Part shown: positions 34,834 through 44,674 of the stretch, in pieces
Layout: each line of letters starts with the position of its first letter
Numbering within the stretch: position 1 is the first letter of the stretch
Source of the DNA: Chryseobacterium viscerum
GTDB lineage: Bacteria > Bacteroidota > Bacteroidia > Flavobacteriales > Weeksellaceae
NCBI RefSeq assembly: GCF_002899945.2
Contig: NZ_PPEG02000003.1
Coordinates: forward strand, 558,001 to 622,000
Reading direction: 5' to 3'
Length of the DNA: 64,000 bases
Notes under the pieces: generated by a model
Told to the model about the DNA's origin: nothing
What the model saw: the letters and a program-made list of their open reading frames with translations, nothing else
Databases searched by the model: none
Made by a program: the position numbers and the translations under genes

Positions 34834-35766
34834 ATGTTACAACAGATTCGTCAGTACAAATTATCATATATGCTGTATAACTTCTTTAAAAAGAACAAGT
34901 TAAAGCATAATATTCCACTCTATAAAAAATACGGAATCGATAAGAACTATTTTTCAAGTATTTCGAGTAAAGATTTTGCGCATCTTCCTGCCAGTACAAG
35001 AATGGTAGATTATACAAAACTTACGGAAACTCCCTTTTTTAAAAAGTTATCAGAAGAAAATAAAGAAAGTACCCTTCAATATGATGATAACGGATATTTG
35101 ATTCTGAGGAATTTTTTGACTCCTGAAACGGCAGATCAAATCAATATGGAAATTGATAAGCTGATGGAAGATGGAACACTGAAGTTTATTTATGGAGGAA
35201 AGCTGATGTTTGCCATTCATCATTCGGAAATCATTAGAAATATTGGAAGTGACAAGGAATTGTTAGACTTTTTATCTGTTTTGCTGAACGGAAAATCTAA
35301 ACTTTTTCAAAGTATCAATTTCATCAATGGAAGCCAGCAGAAAACCCATTCGGACAGCATTCACATGACTACTTATCCGCTAGGAGGGTTGCTTGGAGTT
35401 TGGATTGCATTGGAAGATGTGGATGAAACGAACGGTGCTCTGCATTATATTCCCAAAAGCCATAAACTGCCTTACTTCCTGAATTCAGATTATGATAACG
35501 AAGGAACAGCTTTGAAAATCGGGAAGAAAAGCTACAGAGCTTATGAAACTTTCCTTGAAGATAAAGTAAAAGAACTGGGATTAAAAAAAGAAGTTTTTAA
35601 GGCGAAAAAAGGCGATCTATTAATCTGGCATGCCAATATCCTTCACGGTGGCGAACCTCACACCGATAAAAACAGAACGAGAAAAAGTCTTGTGTATCAT
35701 TTCTTTGATGAAAACAGCGTATGCTATCATGAAGTGACCCAAAGACCGGCTCTGTTTGAACTTTAA
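34834..35766 (+). CDS. PhyH-family Fe(II)/2-oxoglutarate-dependent oxygenase
   Basis: The 310-residue protein has a double-stranded beta-helix core with the iron ligands HSD in KTHSDSIHM and the distal His in ANILHGGEPH, followed by the 2-oxoglutarate-binding Arg region (NRTRKSLVYHFF). GYLILRNFLTPETADQIN is the typical PhyH start. These enzymes hydroxylate lipids, small molecules or natural products. The target is unknown. It precedes a membrane protein gene by 85 bp with a separate promoter. Confidence 0.85.
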   Translation: MLQQIRQYKLSYMLYNFFKKNKLKHNIPLYKKYGIDKNYFSSISSKDFAHLPASTRMVDYTKLTETPFFKKLSEENKESTLQYDDNGYLILRNFLTPETADQINMEIDKLMEDGTLKFIYGGKLMFAIHHSEIIRNIGSDKELLDFLSVLLNGKSKLFQSINFINGSQQKTHSDSIHMTTYPLGGLLGVWIALEDVDETNGALHYIPKSHKLPYFLNSDYDNEGTALKIGKKSYRAYETFLEDKVKELGLKKEVFKAKKGDLLIWHANILHGGEPHTDKNRTRKSLVYHFFDENSVCYHEVTQRPALFEL

Positions 35767-35823
35767 GGCAAGCCCTTATCATAAAAGCTTTTTATAAGAA
35801 TACGGGTTTAAAGATAGTTTCTT

Positions 35824-35831
35824 TACATTTG
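35824..35831 (+). promoter_or_regulatory. -7 box of the membrane protein gene at 35852
   Basis: TACATTTG is a perfect TAnnTTTG match 20 bp before the ATG, marking a promoter separate from the preceding dioxygenase gene. Confidence 0.5.
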
Positions 35832-35851
35832 TATTCTTATAATATCAATGT

Positions 35852-37027
35852 ATGAAAAAAAAGGGAAATATTCTTGTTTTTATATTTTCAATCTATGTAT
35901 GTTTCATGTCATACTATTTGTATACCCACCAGTATTACAACACAGATATGGAAGCTTATATGGGGCTGATTTATAAAACAGAATACCCCGACATGAAAAT
36001 TGAAGAGATTCATCAGAAAGTATATGATGAGCTGAGGGAAAAGAACCCCAATTTTGCAGGATTAGGACCTGTAGATCCTATGGTGGAAGAAGTGGCAAAA
36101 GGGGAAAGCACATATTATAAAATATTATCAGAAAATCCCAAAGCCTACGAAGAAGAGCTGCAGCTTTTTGTGGTAAAACCTTTTTATAACTTTGTCAACT
36201 GGTCATTCTTCAAACTGGGTTTCAGTGCTTCTGTCTCAAACTCTTTAATCTCAAGTATTTCTTACGCACTGATTCTTATTCTGATTTTCAGCTTTTTGAT
36301 AAAAATTCTGAAAAATTATACTTTTGCTTTCGTCATCACGATTTTAATTTCCATGTTCAAGCCTCTTCCGGAGTCAGCAAGACATGTTTCAGCAGATTCT
36401 TTATCATGTCTGTTGCTTCTTTTGAGCTTCTATGTATTTTTAGTGAGAAGGAATTTCTTTCTTGCAGGTATATTTGCCATGTTATGTATTTTGACAAGAC
36501 CAGAATATTTTATCTTTTATTCATGTCTGTATGTTCTTATTTACCTTTACAGAAACAAACTTCAGGTAAAAACAGGTCCGTTGTTTATATCCTATGGGTA
36601 TCTGTTCCTTTCTTTCTTTTTAATACAGGTTTTCAATCAGGTTTCGTGGTCTACACTCTTTATGAATCAGTTTACTCAAGTTCAGATTTATCCTGTTTCG
36701 CATCCTGATCCGTTTTTGCTTTCAGATTATATTCATTTTATTAAAAGCAAAATAATGCTGGAATTCAATACTTCATATTTTCCGATCCTGTTGATTTTTA
36801 TAGCGATCATTCTGGCTAATAATTTTTCCATTCGAAATAAAAAAATACAGGCTCAGCTCTTGTTTTTCGCGATTATATATGGAACGGTGATGCTGAGATT
36901 TTTGGTTTTTCCGTCTCTGGCCAACAGGATGATGCTGGGCTTTTATCTCATCATTATCCTCGCATTGATCTATATCCAGAATTCTAAAGTGGATATCTTT
37001 AAAAACTCTTTAGAAGACGGAAAATAA
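35852..37027 (+). CDS. Multi-pass membrane protein, GT-C glycosyltransferase-like
   Basis: The 391-residue protein has an N-terminal helix, an acidic loop of about 100 residues (EAYMGLIYKTEYPDMKIEEI) and about nine further helices. The layout, with a large first extracytoplasmic loop and a CILTRPEYFIFYS segment, recalls GT-C glycosyltransferases, but no defining motif is certain. The acidic Asp and Glu residues in the first loop could be catalytic if so. The gene is followed by a small membrane-anchored protein (24 bp) and then ppa. Confidence 0.55.
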   Translation: MKKKGNILVFIFSIYVCFMSYYLYTHQYYNTDMEAYMGLIYKTEYPDMKIEEIHQKVYDELREKNPNFAGLGPVDPMVEEVAKGESTYYKILSENPKAYEEELQLFVVKPFYNFVNWSFFKLGFSASVSNSLISSISYALILILIFSFLIKILKNYTFAFVITILISMFKPLPESARHVSADSLSCLLLLLSFYVFLVRRNFFLAGIFAMLCILTRPEYFIFYSCLYVLIYLYRNKLQVKTGPLFISYGYLFLSFFLIQVFNQVSWSTLFMNQFTQVQIYPVSHPDPFLLSDYIHFIKSKIMLEFNTSYFPILLIFIAIILANNFSIRNKKIQAQLLFFAIIYGTVMLRFLVFPSLANRMMLGFYLIIILALIYIQNSKVDIFKNSLEDGK

Positions 37028-37031
37028 TTAG

Positions 37032-37039
37032 TAATTTTG
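37032..37039 (+). promoter_or_regulatory. -7 box before the gene at 37052
   Basis: TAATTTTG matches TAnnTTTG and lies 12 bp before the ATG at 37052, giving the small membrane protein and ppa their own promoter just after the upstream stop codon. Confidence 0.5.
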
Positions 37040-37051
37040 CAGTCTAAAATT

Positions 37052-37564
37052 ATGACGAGTCTTTCAGGATATTTACCGTATGCATTTGCATTGATTATTG
37101 CAATTCCTTTTCTGGTTTTGCTCAGACAATTTGTACACTCGTACATCACCCTTAAAAACCAGGAAATCAAATTACTCACCGTGAAATCAAATTCAGAGAA
37201 TAAGGCCCATTCCTACGAAAGAATGACCCTGTTCCTGGATAGAATGAAACCTTCAAACCTTATCCAGAGATTTGACAGAGAGCTGGCCGTTCATGAGTTT
37301 ATTTTCCTTACAGAAAAGACCATTAATGAAGAATTTGAATATAACTCCTCACAACAGTTATACATCACCAAAAATTCATGGAAGAATATAGTAGACTCTA
37401 AAAATGCAATTATAGAGCTTCTTCACAAAACCTATGACGGATTGAAAGGAGAGGTTCAGCTGGATGAGTTCAAAACGATTTTCATCATGAACTACATGGA
37501 AAGCAATGACTATATTGTTGAAACAATAGAAGATTTAAGAAAAGAAATTTTAATAATAACTTAA
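37052..37564 (+). CDS. Uncharacterised membrane-anchored protein upstream of ppa
   Basis: The 170-residue protein has one N-terminal membrane helix (YAFALIIAIPFLVLLRQFV) and a soluble helical domain with SYERMTLFLDRMKPSNLIQR and a long C-terminal helix. It resembles the DUF7935-type proteins found in Flavobacteriia, though that assignment is from memory. It starts 12 bp after a -7 box, and ppa follows by 17 bp, so the two are likely co-transcribed. The start at 37052 is preferred to an in-frame TTG inside the promoter. Confidence 0.65.
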   Translation: MTSLSGYLPYAFALIIAIPFLVLLRQFVHSYITLKNQEIKLLTVKSNSENKAHSYERMTLFLDRMKPSNLIQRFDRELAVHEFIFLTEKTINEEFEYNSSQQLYITKNSWKNIVDSKNAIIELLHKTYDGLKGEVQLDEFKTIFIMNYMESNDYIVETIEDLRKEILIIT

Positions 37565-37581
37565 AAAATAACAGATAAATA

Positions 37582-38193
37582 ATGATTCCAAATTTTAAAG
37601 CACATCCATGGCATGGAATTTCTGCAGGAGAAGATGCGCCAAATGTTGTAAATGTATTTGTGGAAATTGTTCCTTCAGATACTATTAAATATGAAGTAGA
37701 TAAAGAAACAGGATATTTAAAGGTAGACAGGCCACAGAAATTCTCGAATATTATCCCTGCTTTATATGGTTTTGTTCCAAGAACATATTGTGATAATGAG
37801 GTAATGAAACTTGCTGTAGAAGCAGGCGCTACTGATGTGACAATGGGAGATCATGACCCTCTTGATATTTGTGTTTTAAGTTCTCACAATATCCATGCAG
37901 GAGGTTTATTGATGGAAGCTATTCCAATCGGTGGTTTCAAAATGATCGATGGTGGAGAAGCTGATGATAAAATTGTAGCAGTAATGATCAATGACCATGC
38001 TTTCGGACACTTCAGAGATATTACTGAATTACCTGAAGCAGAAGTTAGAAGATTAATGCACTACTTTCTAACATACAAGAACTTACCGGATGAGCCTGCA
38101 AAATGCAGAATCCAGGAAGTTTACGGAGCTGAACATGCAAGAAAAGTGATTAAAGCTTCTCAAACAGACTATGCAGATAAATTCGGAGGATAA
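37582..38193 (+). CDS. ppa: Soluble inorganic pyrophosphatase, family I
   Basis: This 203-residue cytosolic enzyme contains the family I signature GDHDPLDICVLS, with the Mg2+-binding Asp residues in the DxDPxD motif, plus YGFVPRTYCDNE and HFRDITELPE. It hydrolyses pyrophosphate released by biosynthesis to phosphate. It is full length and ends at a strong terminator, with the membrane pyrophosphatase gene 349 bp downstream on the same strand. Confidence 0.95.
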   Translation: MIPNFKAHPWHGISAGEDAPNVVNVFVEIVPSDTIKYEVDKETGYLKVDRPQKFSNIIPALYGFVPRTYCDNEVMKLAVEAGATDVTMGDHDPLDICVLSSHNIHAGGLLMEAIPIGGFKMIDGGEADDKIVAVMINDHAFGHFRDITELPEAEVRRLMHYFLTYKNLPDEPAKCRIQEVYGAEHARKVIKASQTDYADKFGG

Positions 38194-38211
38194 AATACTC
38201 GGATTTTAAAT

Positions 38212-38248
38212 AAAAAAAGGATAAACAAATTTTTGTTTATCCTTTTTT
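38212..38248 (+). terminator. Terminator of ppa
   Basis: A long AT-rich hairpin pairs AAAAAGGATAAACAA with TTGTTTATCCTTTTT and ends in T's. Confidence 0.8.
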
Positions 38249-38542
38249 GTTGGCTGAAAGAACCGTTTCAATGGGAAGAAATCTTATTTCCAGGGAAGCT
38301 TTCTTAACTTTTTTATTTACTTATTAAATCTTAATGGTTTAATTTCTTCAAAGATTTTCTATTCCACGAACTTCTCTTAAACCTTTATTCGGTCTCGTTT
38401 TTTTACAGCTTCTGACCATCATTGTTTCGTTGTCATATTGATGTTTTTTTTGATGACAAACATCATACTGTTAAAGTTTTTAATGCTTTGATGGTAATTA
38501 TTTATTATATTTAATTTTCTATTACCAAAAAAATATTAAACT
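38249..38542 (+). other. Gap between ppa and hppA
   Basis: This AT-rich stretch of about 290 bp follows the ppa terminator and must hold the hppA promoter. No gene, clear -7 consensus or repeat was identified. Confidence 0.45.
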
Positions 38543-41275
38543 ATGGATCTATTTATGTTAGTGCCAATTTTTGGTGTCGTAGCTTTGCTTTATACATTTC
38601 TTCAGAGCAACTGGGTAAGTAAACAGAATGCCGGAAATGAAAAAATGAAAATAATCAGCGGCCATATTGCAGACGGTGCAATGGCTTTTCTAAAAGCTGA
38701 ATACAAAATCTTAACGTACTTTGTTGTAGTGGTCGCCATATTACTGGCAGTGATGGGATCGAGCAATGCCAACTCACACTGGAGTATCGGAATTGCCTTT
38801 GCTGTAGGAGCTATATTCTCCGCATTAGCAGGCTTTATCGGAATGAAAATCGCTACCAAAGCCAATGTGAGGACTGCAGAAGCAGCAAGGACTTCACTTT
38901 CAAAAGCTCTCAAAGTATCTTTTACCGGAGGTTCTGTAATGGGAATGGGGGTTGCCGGACTGGCTGTTTTAGGCCTGGGAACTTTATTCATCATCATTAA
39001 GCAGATCTTTGCTCCCGAAGCCACAGTAGATTCTTTGGAAATGGAAAAAACCATCGAAATTCTTACCGGATTTTCTCTGGGGGCTGAATCTATAGCACTT
39101 TTTGCAAGAGTGGGTGGGGGGATATATACAAAAGCGGCAGATGTAGGTGCCGACCTTGTAGGAAAAGTAGAAGCCGGAATCCCGGAAGATGACCCCCGAA
39201 ATCCAGCAACGATTGCAGATAATGTAGGTGACAATGTAGGAGATGTTGCAGGTATGGGAGCCGACCTTTTTGGATCTTACGTTGCAACAGTATTAGCCAC
39301 CATGGTCTTGGGCCGGGAAACTATTTCAGAGGATGCTTTCGGAGGCTTTGCCCCAATCCTTTTACCGATGCTGATTGCAGGAACTGGGATTATATTTTCA
39401 ATGATCGGAACTTTATTTGTTAAAATTAATGATAATGAAGGTTCATCTACTTCCAGTGTACAAAACGCATTAAACCTTGGAAACTGGGGAAGCATTGTAA
39501 TTACTGCCATTGCCTCTTATTTTCTGGTGACTTATATCCTTCCGGAAAAAATGGTCCTTAGAGGCCACGAGTTTACGAAAATGGGAGTATTTGGAGCCAT
39601 AATGGTAGGATTGGTAGTAGGAACTCTGATGAGTATCATCACAGAATATTATACTGCAATGGGTAAAAGACCCGTTTCCAGCATTGTGAGACAGTCTTCT
39701 ACAGGCCATGCAACGAATATTATCGGCGGTTTGGCTGTTGGTATGGAATCCACACTTCTTCCAATCCTTGTATTGGCAGGGGGGATTTACGGATCTTATT
39801 TATGTGCCGGACTGTACGGAGTGGCTATTGCAGCTGCCGGAATGATGGCAACTACTGCCATGCAGCTCGCTATTGATGCTTTCGGACCGATTGCAGATAA
39901 TGCGGGAGGTATTGCTGAAATGAGTGAGCTCCCAAAAGAAGTACGTGAAAAAACAGATATTCTGGATGCTGTAGGAAATACCACTGCAGCTACAGGAAAA
40001 GGATTTGCAATTGCTTCAGCAGCATTGACGGCATTAGCATTATTTGCCGCTTTTGTTGGAATTGCAGGCATTGATGGAATTGATATTTACAGAGCAGATG
40101 TTCTTGCCGGATTATTTGTCGGTGGAATGATTCCGTTTATCTTTTCATCATTAGCCATTACAGCAGTTGGACAGGCAGCGATGGCAATGGTGGAGGAAGT
40201 AAGAAGACAATTCCGTGAGATTCCGGGAATATTGGAAGGAAAAGCACAGCCAGAATATGAAAAATGTGTTGCGATCTCTACCGATGCTTCTATCAGAAAA
40301 ATGATGCTGCCTGGTGCAATAGCCATTGTTTCTCCATTGTTGATGGGATTTATTTTCGGACCTGAAGTATTGGGAGGTTTCCTTGCAGGAGCTACCGTAT
40401 GTGGAGTTTTGATGGGGATGTTCCAGAATAATGCAGGAGGAGCGTGGGATAATGCTAAAAAATCATTTGAAAAAGGAGTGGATATCAATGGACAGACGTA
40501 TTACAAAGGTTCAGAGCCTCATAAAGCATCTGTAACAGGAGATACGGTTGGAGATCCGTTTAAAGATACTTCCGGACCTTCTATGAACATCTTGATCAAA
40601 TTGATGTCGATTGTTTCATTGGTTATTGCGCCTACTTTGGCCGTTTTACATAAAGATAAAATTGAAGCGAACAGAAAAGCAAAAATTGAAAGCCTTACAG
40701 GGATTTCCAATGCTGCAACGGGTGTTAATGGAGATACGAAAATCATTACTGCTGTTCCGGGAGAAATTAAAGGACACCTTAATGAAAGCGGAGACTTTGT
40801 ATATGAAACAGGAAATATTCAGAAAATAAAGCTGAATGGAGGGAAAACGATTGCCATTGGAGATGGTAGTCAGCTTTATCAGCTTTATAATGTGGTGAAG
40901 CAAAAAGACAAATCTGCATTAGACCCGAATAAATGGTACACGATTGAAAACCTTTATTTTGAAACAGGTTCAAGTGATCTGAAAGCAGAATCTGTACTTC
41001 AGGTGAATACGTTGGCTGAAATTTTAAATGCCTATCCGGATTTAAAAATTAAATTAGGCGGATATACAGACAATAGTGGTAATGAGGATAGTAATATCAA
41101 GTTATCCAATTTAAGGGCACAAACTGCAAAATTGAAACTCCTTGAATTAGGAATTTCAGCAGACAGAATAGAAGCAGAAGGATATGGATCCCAACATCCG
41201 GTATGCGAAGCGAATGATACCGACGAATGTAAAGCAAAAAACAGAAGAATTGATGTAAGAGTTCTGGCTCTTTAG
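38543..41275 (+). CDS. hppA: Membrane ion-translocating pyrophosphatase fused to an OmpA domain
   Basis: The 910-residue protein carries a complete membrane pyrophosphatase (about 1-715, 16 helices) with [42 protein letters not shown] and [24 protein letters not shown] has Ala where K+-independent enzymes have Lys, so it should be K+-dependent. A linker leads to an OmpA/MotB-type peptidoglycan-binding domain (about 798-910) with [33 protein letters not shown] and [11 protein letters not shown]. Because the membrane pyrophosphatase C-terminus faces the periplasm, the fusion could anchor the pump to the wall. Whether H+ or Na+ is moved is not readable. Confidence 0.92.
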   Translation: MDLFMLVPIFGVVALLYTFLQSNWVSKQNAGNEKMKIISGHIADGAMAFLKAEYKILTYFVVVVAILLAVMGSSNANSHWSIGIAFAVGAIFSALAGFIGMKIATKANVRTAEAARTSLSKALKVSFTGGSVMGMGVAGLAVLGLGTLFIIIKQIFAPEATVDSLEMEKTIEILTGFSLGAESIALFARVGGGIYTKAADVGADLVGKVEAGIPEDDPRNPATIADNVGDNVGDVAGMGADLFGSYVATVLATMVLGRETISEDAFGGFAPILLPMLIAGTGIIFSMIGTLFVKINDNEGSSTSSVQNALNLGNWGSIVITAIASYFLVTYILPEKMVLRGHEFTKMGVFGAIMVGLVVGTLMSIITEYYTAMGKRPVSSIVRQSSTGHATNIIGGLAVGMESTLLPILVLAGGIYGSYLCAGLYGVAIAAAGMMATTAMQLAIDAFGPIADNAGGIAEMSELPKEVREKTDILDAVGNTTAATGKGFAIASAALTALALFAAFVGIAGIDGIDIYRADVLAGLFVGGMIPFIFSSLAITAVGQAAMAMVEEVRRQFREIPGILEGKAQPEYEKCVAISTDASIRKMMLPGAIAIVSPLLMGFIFGPEVLGGFLAGATVCGVLMGMFQNNAGGAWDNAKKSFEKGVDINGQTYYKGSEPHKASVTGDTVGDPFKDTSGPSMNILIKLMSIVSLVIAPTLAVLHKDKIEANRKAKIESLTGISNAATGVNGDTKIITAVPGEIKGHLNESGDFVYETGNIQKIKLNGGKTIAIGDGSQLYQLYNVVKQKDKSALDPNKWYTIENLYFETGSSDLKAESVLQVNTLAEILNAYPDLKIKLGGYTDNSGNEDSNIKLSNLRAQTAKLKLLELGISADRIEAEGYGSQHPVCEANDTDECKAKNRRIDVRVLAL

Positions 41276-41294
41276 ATCAATGTTAAAATAATAG

Positions 41295-41323
41295 AAAAGC
41301 ATCGCTCTGGCGGTGCTTTTTTT
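41295..41323 (+). terminator. Terminator of hppA
   Basis: The stem AAAAGCATCGC (41295-41305) pairs with GCGGTGCTTTT (41310-41320), with one GU pair and a 4-nt loop, and is followed by T's. Confidence 0.82.
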
Positions 41324-41408
41324 ATGGGGTATTCTTAAAAATAAAACTCAGGCAAATAAAATACCTGCAATTATCTGTGCAATCCGTGGGAAAACTAATG
41401 TGGAAAAA

Positions 41409-42548
41409 TCAAAGATTCCTTTTCAAATGTTCCATTGCCTGAATAATCAGCTCATCTTTTTTCGCAAAGCTAAATCTGATATAATCAGAATTATCTCTTG
41501 AATTATAAAAAGCAGAAAGTGGAAGGCAGGAAACTTTTTTCTCAATCGTAAGCCATTTTGAAAACTCTACATCGGTCATTGTTTTAGAAACATTGCGGAA
41601 ATTGACAACCTGAAAAACACTTCCTTCCGCCTGTTGCTCTACCTGCAGGGGAGTTTCCCGGATCAGCTGATTAAAAATATCTCTTTTATTCTGCATTATT
41701 TCTTTATTGACAGCGGGGTCAAATACATCCAGATACTTTGCGATAGCGTATTGCGCAGGAGCATTGGCACTGTAAGAAATATACTGCTGGTGGCATTGAA
41801 ATTTTTCAGTTAATGCTTCAGAAGCAAGCATATAGCTGACCTTCCATCCGGAAGTATGAAACATTTTACCAAAAGAAAAAATACAGAATGTCTTTTCTCT
41901 GAGCCCTGGATGAATAAAGGAACTGTAATGTTCAGCTTCATCATAGCAATAGGTGTCATATATTTCTTCGGAAATCAAATAGATATCACGGTCTTTTATC
42001 AGTTCGTACAACTGGCTCCAGTCTTCTTTTTTCCATACTTTTCCCGTTGGGTTCTGGGGAGAATTGACAATAATCGCTTTGGTTTTCTCCGAAATGCAGT
42101 TTTTAAATAAGTCCCAATTGATCGTGAAATTACCTTCAAGATCGTAATAGACAGGGATTCCGCCATTCATGACAACGGCAGGTCCATACGTGTAATAGGA
42201 CGGTTGAATAATGATGACTTCATCATATTGATTAATAATAGATTTGAGGGAAGTATATAAAGCAAAGGTTGCACAGGGAACAATGGTAACTTCATCAGGA
42301 GTAATTATGATTTTATGATTCCGTTTTGCATTGAAACGAATGATGCTTTCAATCAGAAAGGGATTGCCGGCAAGAGGTTCGTAATGATAGGTGTCTTTTT
42401 CAGAGGCTTCTTTTAAAAAGATTTTCAGACGTTCGTCAATATCAAAGTCGGGAAGTCCCAGAGAAAGATCAAAGCTTCCGTGCCTGGCAGCCAGTTCGGA
42501 CATTTCCGTAAAAAAGGAATAATGTGTGAATCCGTAAATTTTATCCAC
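41409..42548 (-). CDS. Methionine aminotransferase-like PLP enzyme (class I/II)
   Basis: The 379-residue fold type I aminotransferase contains NSPQNPTGKVWKKEDW, the PLP Lys region FSFGKMFHTSGWKVSYM, and the C-terminal Arg in DYIRFSFAK. The overall pattern (SLGLPDFDIDERL near the start, YHYEPLAGNPFL) resembles YbdL-type methionine aminotransferase or kynurenine aminotransferase relatives. It transfers amino groups between amino acids and 2-oxo acids in the cytoplasm, and a role in methionine salvage is plausible. It stands alone on the minus strand, convergent with hppA. Confidence 0.88.
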   Translation of the reverse strand: MDKIYGFTHYSFFTEMSELAARHGSFDLSLGLPDFDIDERLKIFLKEASEKDTYHYEPLAGNPFLIESIIRFNAKRNHKIIITPDEVTIVPCATFALYTSLKSIINQYDEVIIIQPSYYTYGPAVVMNGGIPVYYDLEGNFTINWDLFKNCISEKTKAIIVNSPQNPTGKVWKKEDWSQLYELIKDRDIYLISEEIYDTYCYDEAEHYSSFIHPGLREKTFCIFSFGKMFHTSGWKVSYMLASEALTEKFQCHQQYISYSANAPAQYAIAKYLDVFDPAVNKEIMQNKRDIFNQLIRETPLQVEQQAEGSVFQVVNFRNVSKTMTDVEFSKWLTIEKKVSCLPLSAFYNSRDNSDYIRFSFAKKDELIIQAMEHLKRNL

Positions 42549-42707
42549 CTATTTTGTATTTTAATCAAATATAATAAAAATTTAATACTGTATTGAATTT
42601 AAAATTGACGTATTATTAAATTCGTGTAGTAATAGGTGTTCTCTAATCCTATTTATTTCTTCCATTCGGATTCAATAAAATTTGTTATTTTTAAGAAATT
42701 TATTTTT

Positions 42708-43748
42708 ATGAAAAAAATACTTATTCCGCTATTTGCCATGGCTGTAGTAACCAGTTGTGGATCGGCAAACATATCTGATGGGAATGCTTCACATCCTGTT
42801 TCCACAAAACATAGTAATGCATTTAACAATGCATACAAAGTGATAAGCGCTGAAGCTTTAAAAAAGAATCTCTACGTGATTGCTGCAGATGATATGGAAG
42901 GAAGAGATACGGGAAGCAAAGGACAGAAAAAAGCGGGTGAGTATATGATTAATTACTATAAAAACCTCGGAATTTCAGGGCCTAAAGCATTAGGTTCCTA
43001 TTATCAGAAGGTTCCGTCAGAATTTATGAAGAAAAGAGGTGGTGGAAACCTTCCTGATTCTGAAAATATTCTGGCGTTTATCGAAGGAAGTGAAAAGCCA
43101 GAAGAAATTGTGGTAATTTCAGCACATTATGATCATGTGGGAACAAAAAATGGTGTAGTATACAACGGAGCCGACGATGACGGAAGCGGAACTGTTGCTG
43201 TCATGGAAATAGCCAAAGCTTTCCAGGAAGCTAAAAAAGCAGGAAAAGGACCTAAAAGATCCATTCTGTTTTTACACGTTACAGGAGAAGAACATGGACT
43301 GTTTGGTTCAGAATATTACTCCGAAAATCCTGTTTTTCCATTAGCCAATACTGTTGTTGACCTTAATATTGACATGATAGGACGTGATGATCCTGCTAAC
43401 AGAGGAAAACAATACGTCTATGTGATTGGTTCGGAAATGTTAAGTTCTCAGCTTAAAGTGATCAATGAAGCAGCAAATAAGAGAACCAATAACTTGGAAC
43501 TTAATTACAAATATGATGATTTGAATGACCCTGAGCAGTTGTATTACCGTTCAGATCACTATAATTTTGCCAAACATAATATTCCTGTAGCATTCTTTTT
43601 TGATGGTATTCATGAAGACTACCACAAACCAGGTGATGATCCTGAAAAGATAGATTATCAGCTATTGCAAAAAAGAACCCAGCTTATTTTCACAACCGCC
43701 TGGGATATTGCTAACAGAGAAGAAAGAATTGTTGTTGACAAGAAATAA
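42708..43748 (+). CDS. M28-family metallopeptidase lipoprotein
   Basis: The 346-residue protein has a lipoprotein signal ending VVTSC and an M28 peptidase domain with SAHYDHVG (first zinc ligands), GADDDGSG (bridging Asp), TGEEHGLFGSEYYS (catalytic Glu) and NIDMIGRDD. M28 enzymes are aminopeptidases or carboxypeptidases using two zinc ions. As a lipoprotein it acts at the envelope on exogenous peptides. The ATG at 42708 starts the signal peptide. The following gap carries an inverted-repeat element. Confidence 0.9.
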   Translation: MKKILIPLFAMAVVTSCGSANISDGNASHPVSTKHSNAFNNAYKVISAEALKKNLYVIAADDMEGRDTGSKGQKKAGEYMINYYKNLGISGPKALGSYYQKVPSEFMKKRGGGNLPDSENILAFIEGSEKPEEIVVISAHYDHVGTKNGVVYNGADDDGSGTVAVMEIAKAFQEAKKAGKGPKRSILFLHVTGEEHGLFGSEYYSENPVFPLANTVVDLNIDMIGRDDPANRGKQYVYVIGSEMLSSQLKVINEAANKRTNNLELNYKYDDLNDPEQLYYRSDHYNFAKHNIPVAFFFDGIHEDYHKPGDDPEKIDYQLLQKRTQLIFTTAWDIANREERIVVDKK

Positions 43749-43767
43749 TCACCAGTTTTATTTTAGA

Positions 43768-43818
43768 TTTTTTCTTACCCCTTGAAGGTTTAAAACCTTG
43801 ACAAGAGGTAAGAAAAAA
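43768..43818. repeat. Long palindromic element with nested inverted repeat
   Basis: The arms TTTTTTCTTACC (43768-43779) plus CTTG and CAAG plus GGTAAGAAAAAA (43807-43818) pair with one internal mismatch. A second dyad AAGGTTTAAAACCTT sits in the centre. The arms end in A's on both strands after the stem, so it does not look like a simple rho-independent terminator. It lies between the M28 and GNAT-VOC genes. Confidence 0.55.
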
Positions 43819-43849
43819 TTTCACGCCCTTAATCAACAAAACAATCACC

Positions 43850-44674
43850 ATGAATATAATTATCCGGGAAGCAAAACCAGAAGACATTCCACAAATACAG
43901 ATTGTAAGAAATGCTGTGAAGGAAAACACCCTCTCAGATCCAGGATTGGTTACTGATAAAGATTGTGAAGAATTTTTGTTTCAAAGAGGAAAAGGATGGG
44001 TAAGTGAAGTGGAAGGTCAGGTTGTAGGTTTTTCTATTGCGGACCTTAAAGAAAATAATATATGGGCATTGTTTGTACATCCTGATTTTGAAAACCATCG
44101 AATTGGCAGAAAACTTCATGATATCATGCTCGACTGGTATTTTGAACAGAATAAAGACTATGTCTGGCTTGGTACTTCGCCGGGAACAAGGGCTGAAAAC
44201 TTCTACAGGAAATCCGGATGGAAGGAAGCAGAAACCCATGGAAAAGGAGAGGTGAAGTTTGAAATGACTTATGAAAATTGGAAAAATAAAGACCTCATAA
44301 AATCGCCGCTAAAATCAATCAGACCGTTTATTGGTGCACAAAATTTTGAAATCAGCAGAAACTTTTATAAAGATCTTGGGTTTGAAGAAGTTGTGCTTGA
44401 GCCTAAGCTGTCCCTTTTTATACGGCAGGAAATAGGCTTCTATCTTCAGGATTATTATGCAAAAGAATGGGTTGACAATACCATGATTTTTATGGAAGTT
44501 GCCGATACAGACGAATTCTGGAAGGAAGTTTTGTCTTTAGGGCTTACAGATAGATATGAAAATGTAAGACTTACTCCTGTGAGAACGATGGATTGGGGAA
44601 AAGAGTGTTTTGTACACGATCCGTCCGGGATTTTATGGCATTTTGGTGAGTTTTTTAAGGAAGAGAAAATATGA
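43850..44674 (+). CDS. GNAT acetyltransferase fused to a VOC (glyoxalase/bleomycin-resistance-like) domain
   Basis: The 274-residue protein has an N-terminal GNAT domain (about 1-145) with ALFVHPDFENHRIGRKLHD, the acetyl-CoA site, and YVWLGTSPGTRAENFYRKSGW. A C-terminal VOC domain (about 158-270) follows with IGAQNFEISRNFYKDLGFEE and ECFVHDPSGILWHFGE. GNAT acetylates small molecules, and VOC proteins bind or modify drugs, often conferring resistance. The fusion suggests one ligand for both domains, which is inference. Its last 4 nt overlap the next gene (ATGA), so the two are co-translated. Confidence 0.85.
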   Translation: MNIIIREAKPEDIPQIQIVRNAVKENTLSDPGLVTDKDCEEFLFQRGKGWVSEVEGQVVGFSIADLKENNIWALFVHPDFENHRIGRKLHDIMLDWYFEQNKDYVWLGTSPGTRAENFYRKSGWKEAETHGKGEVKFEMTYENWKNKDLIKSPLKSIRPFIGAQNFEISRNFYKDLGFEEVVLEPKLSLFIRQEIGFYLQDYYAKEWVDNTMIFMEVADTDEFWKEVLSLGLTDRYENVRLTPVRTMDWGKECFVHDPSGILWHFGEFFKEEKI

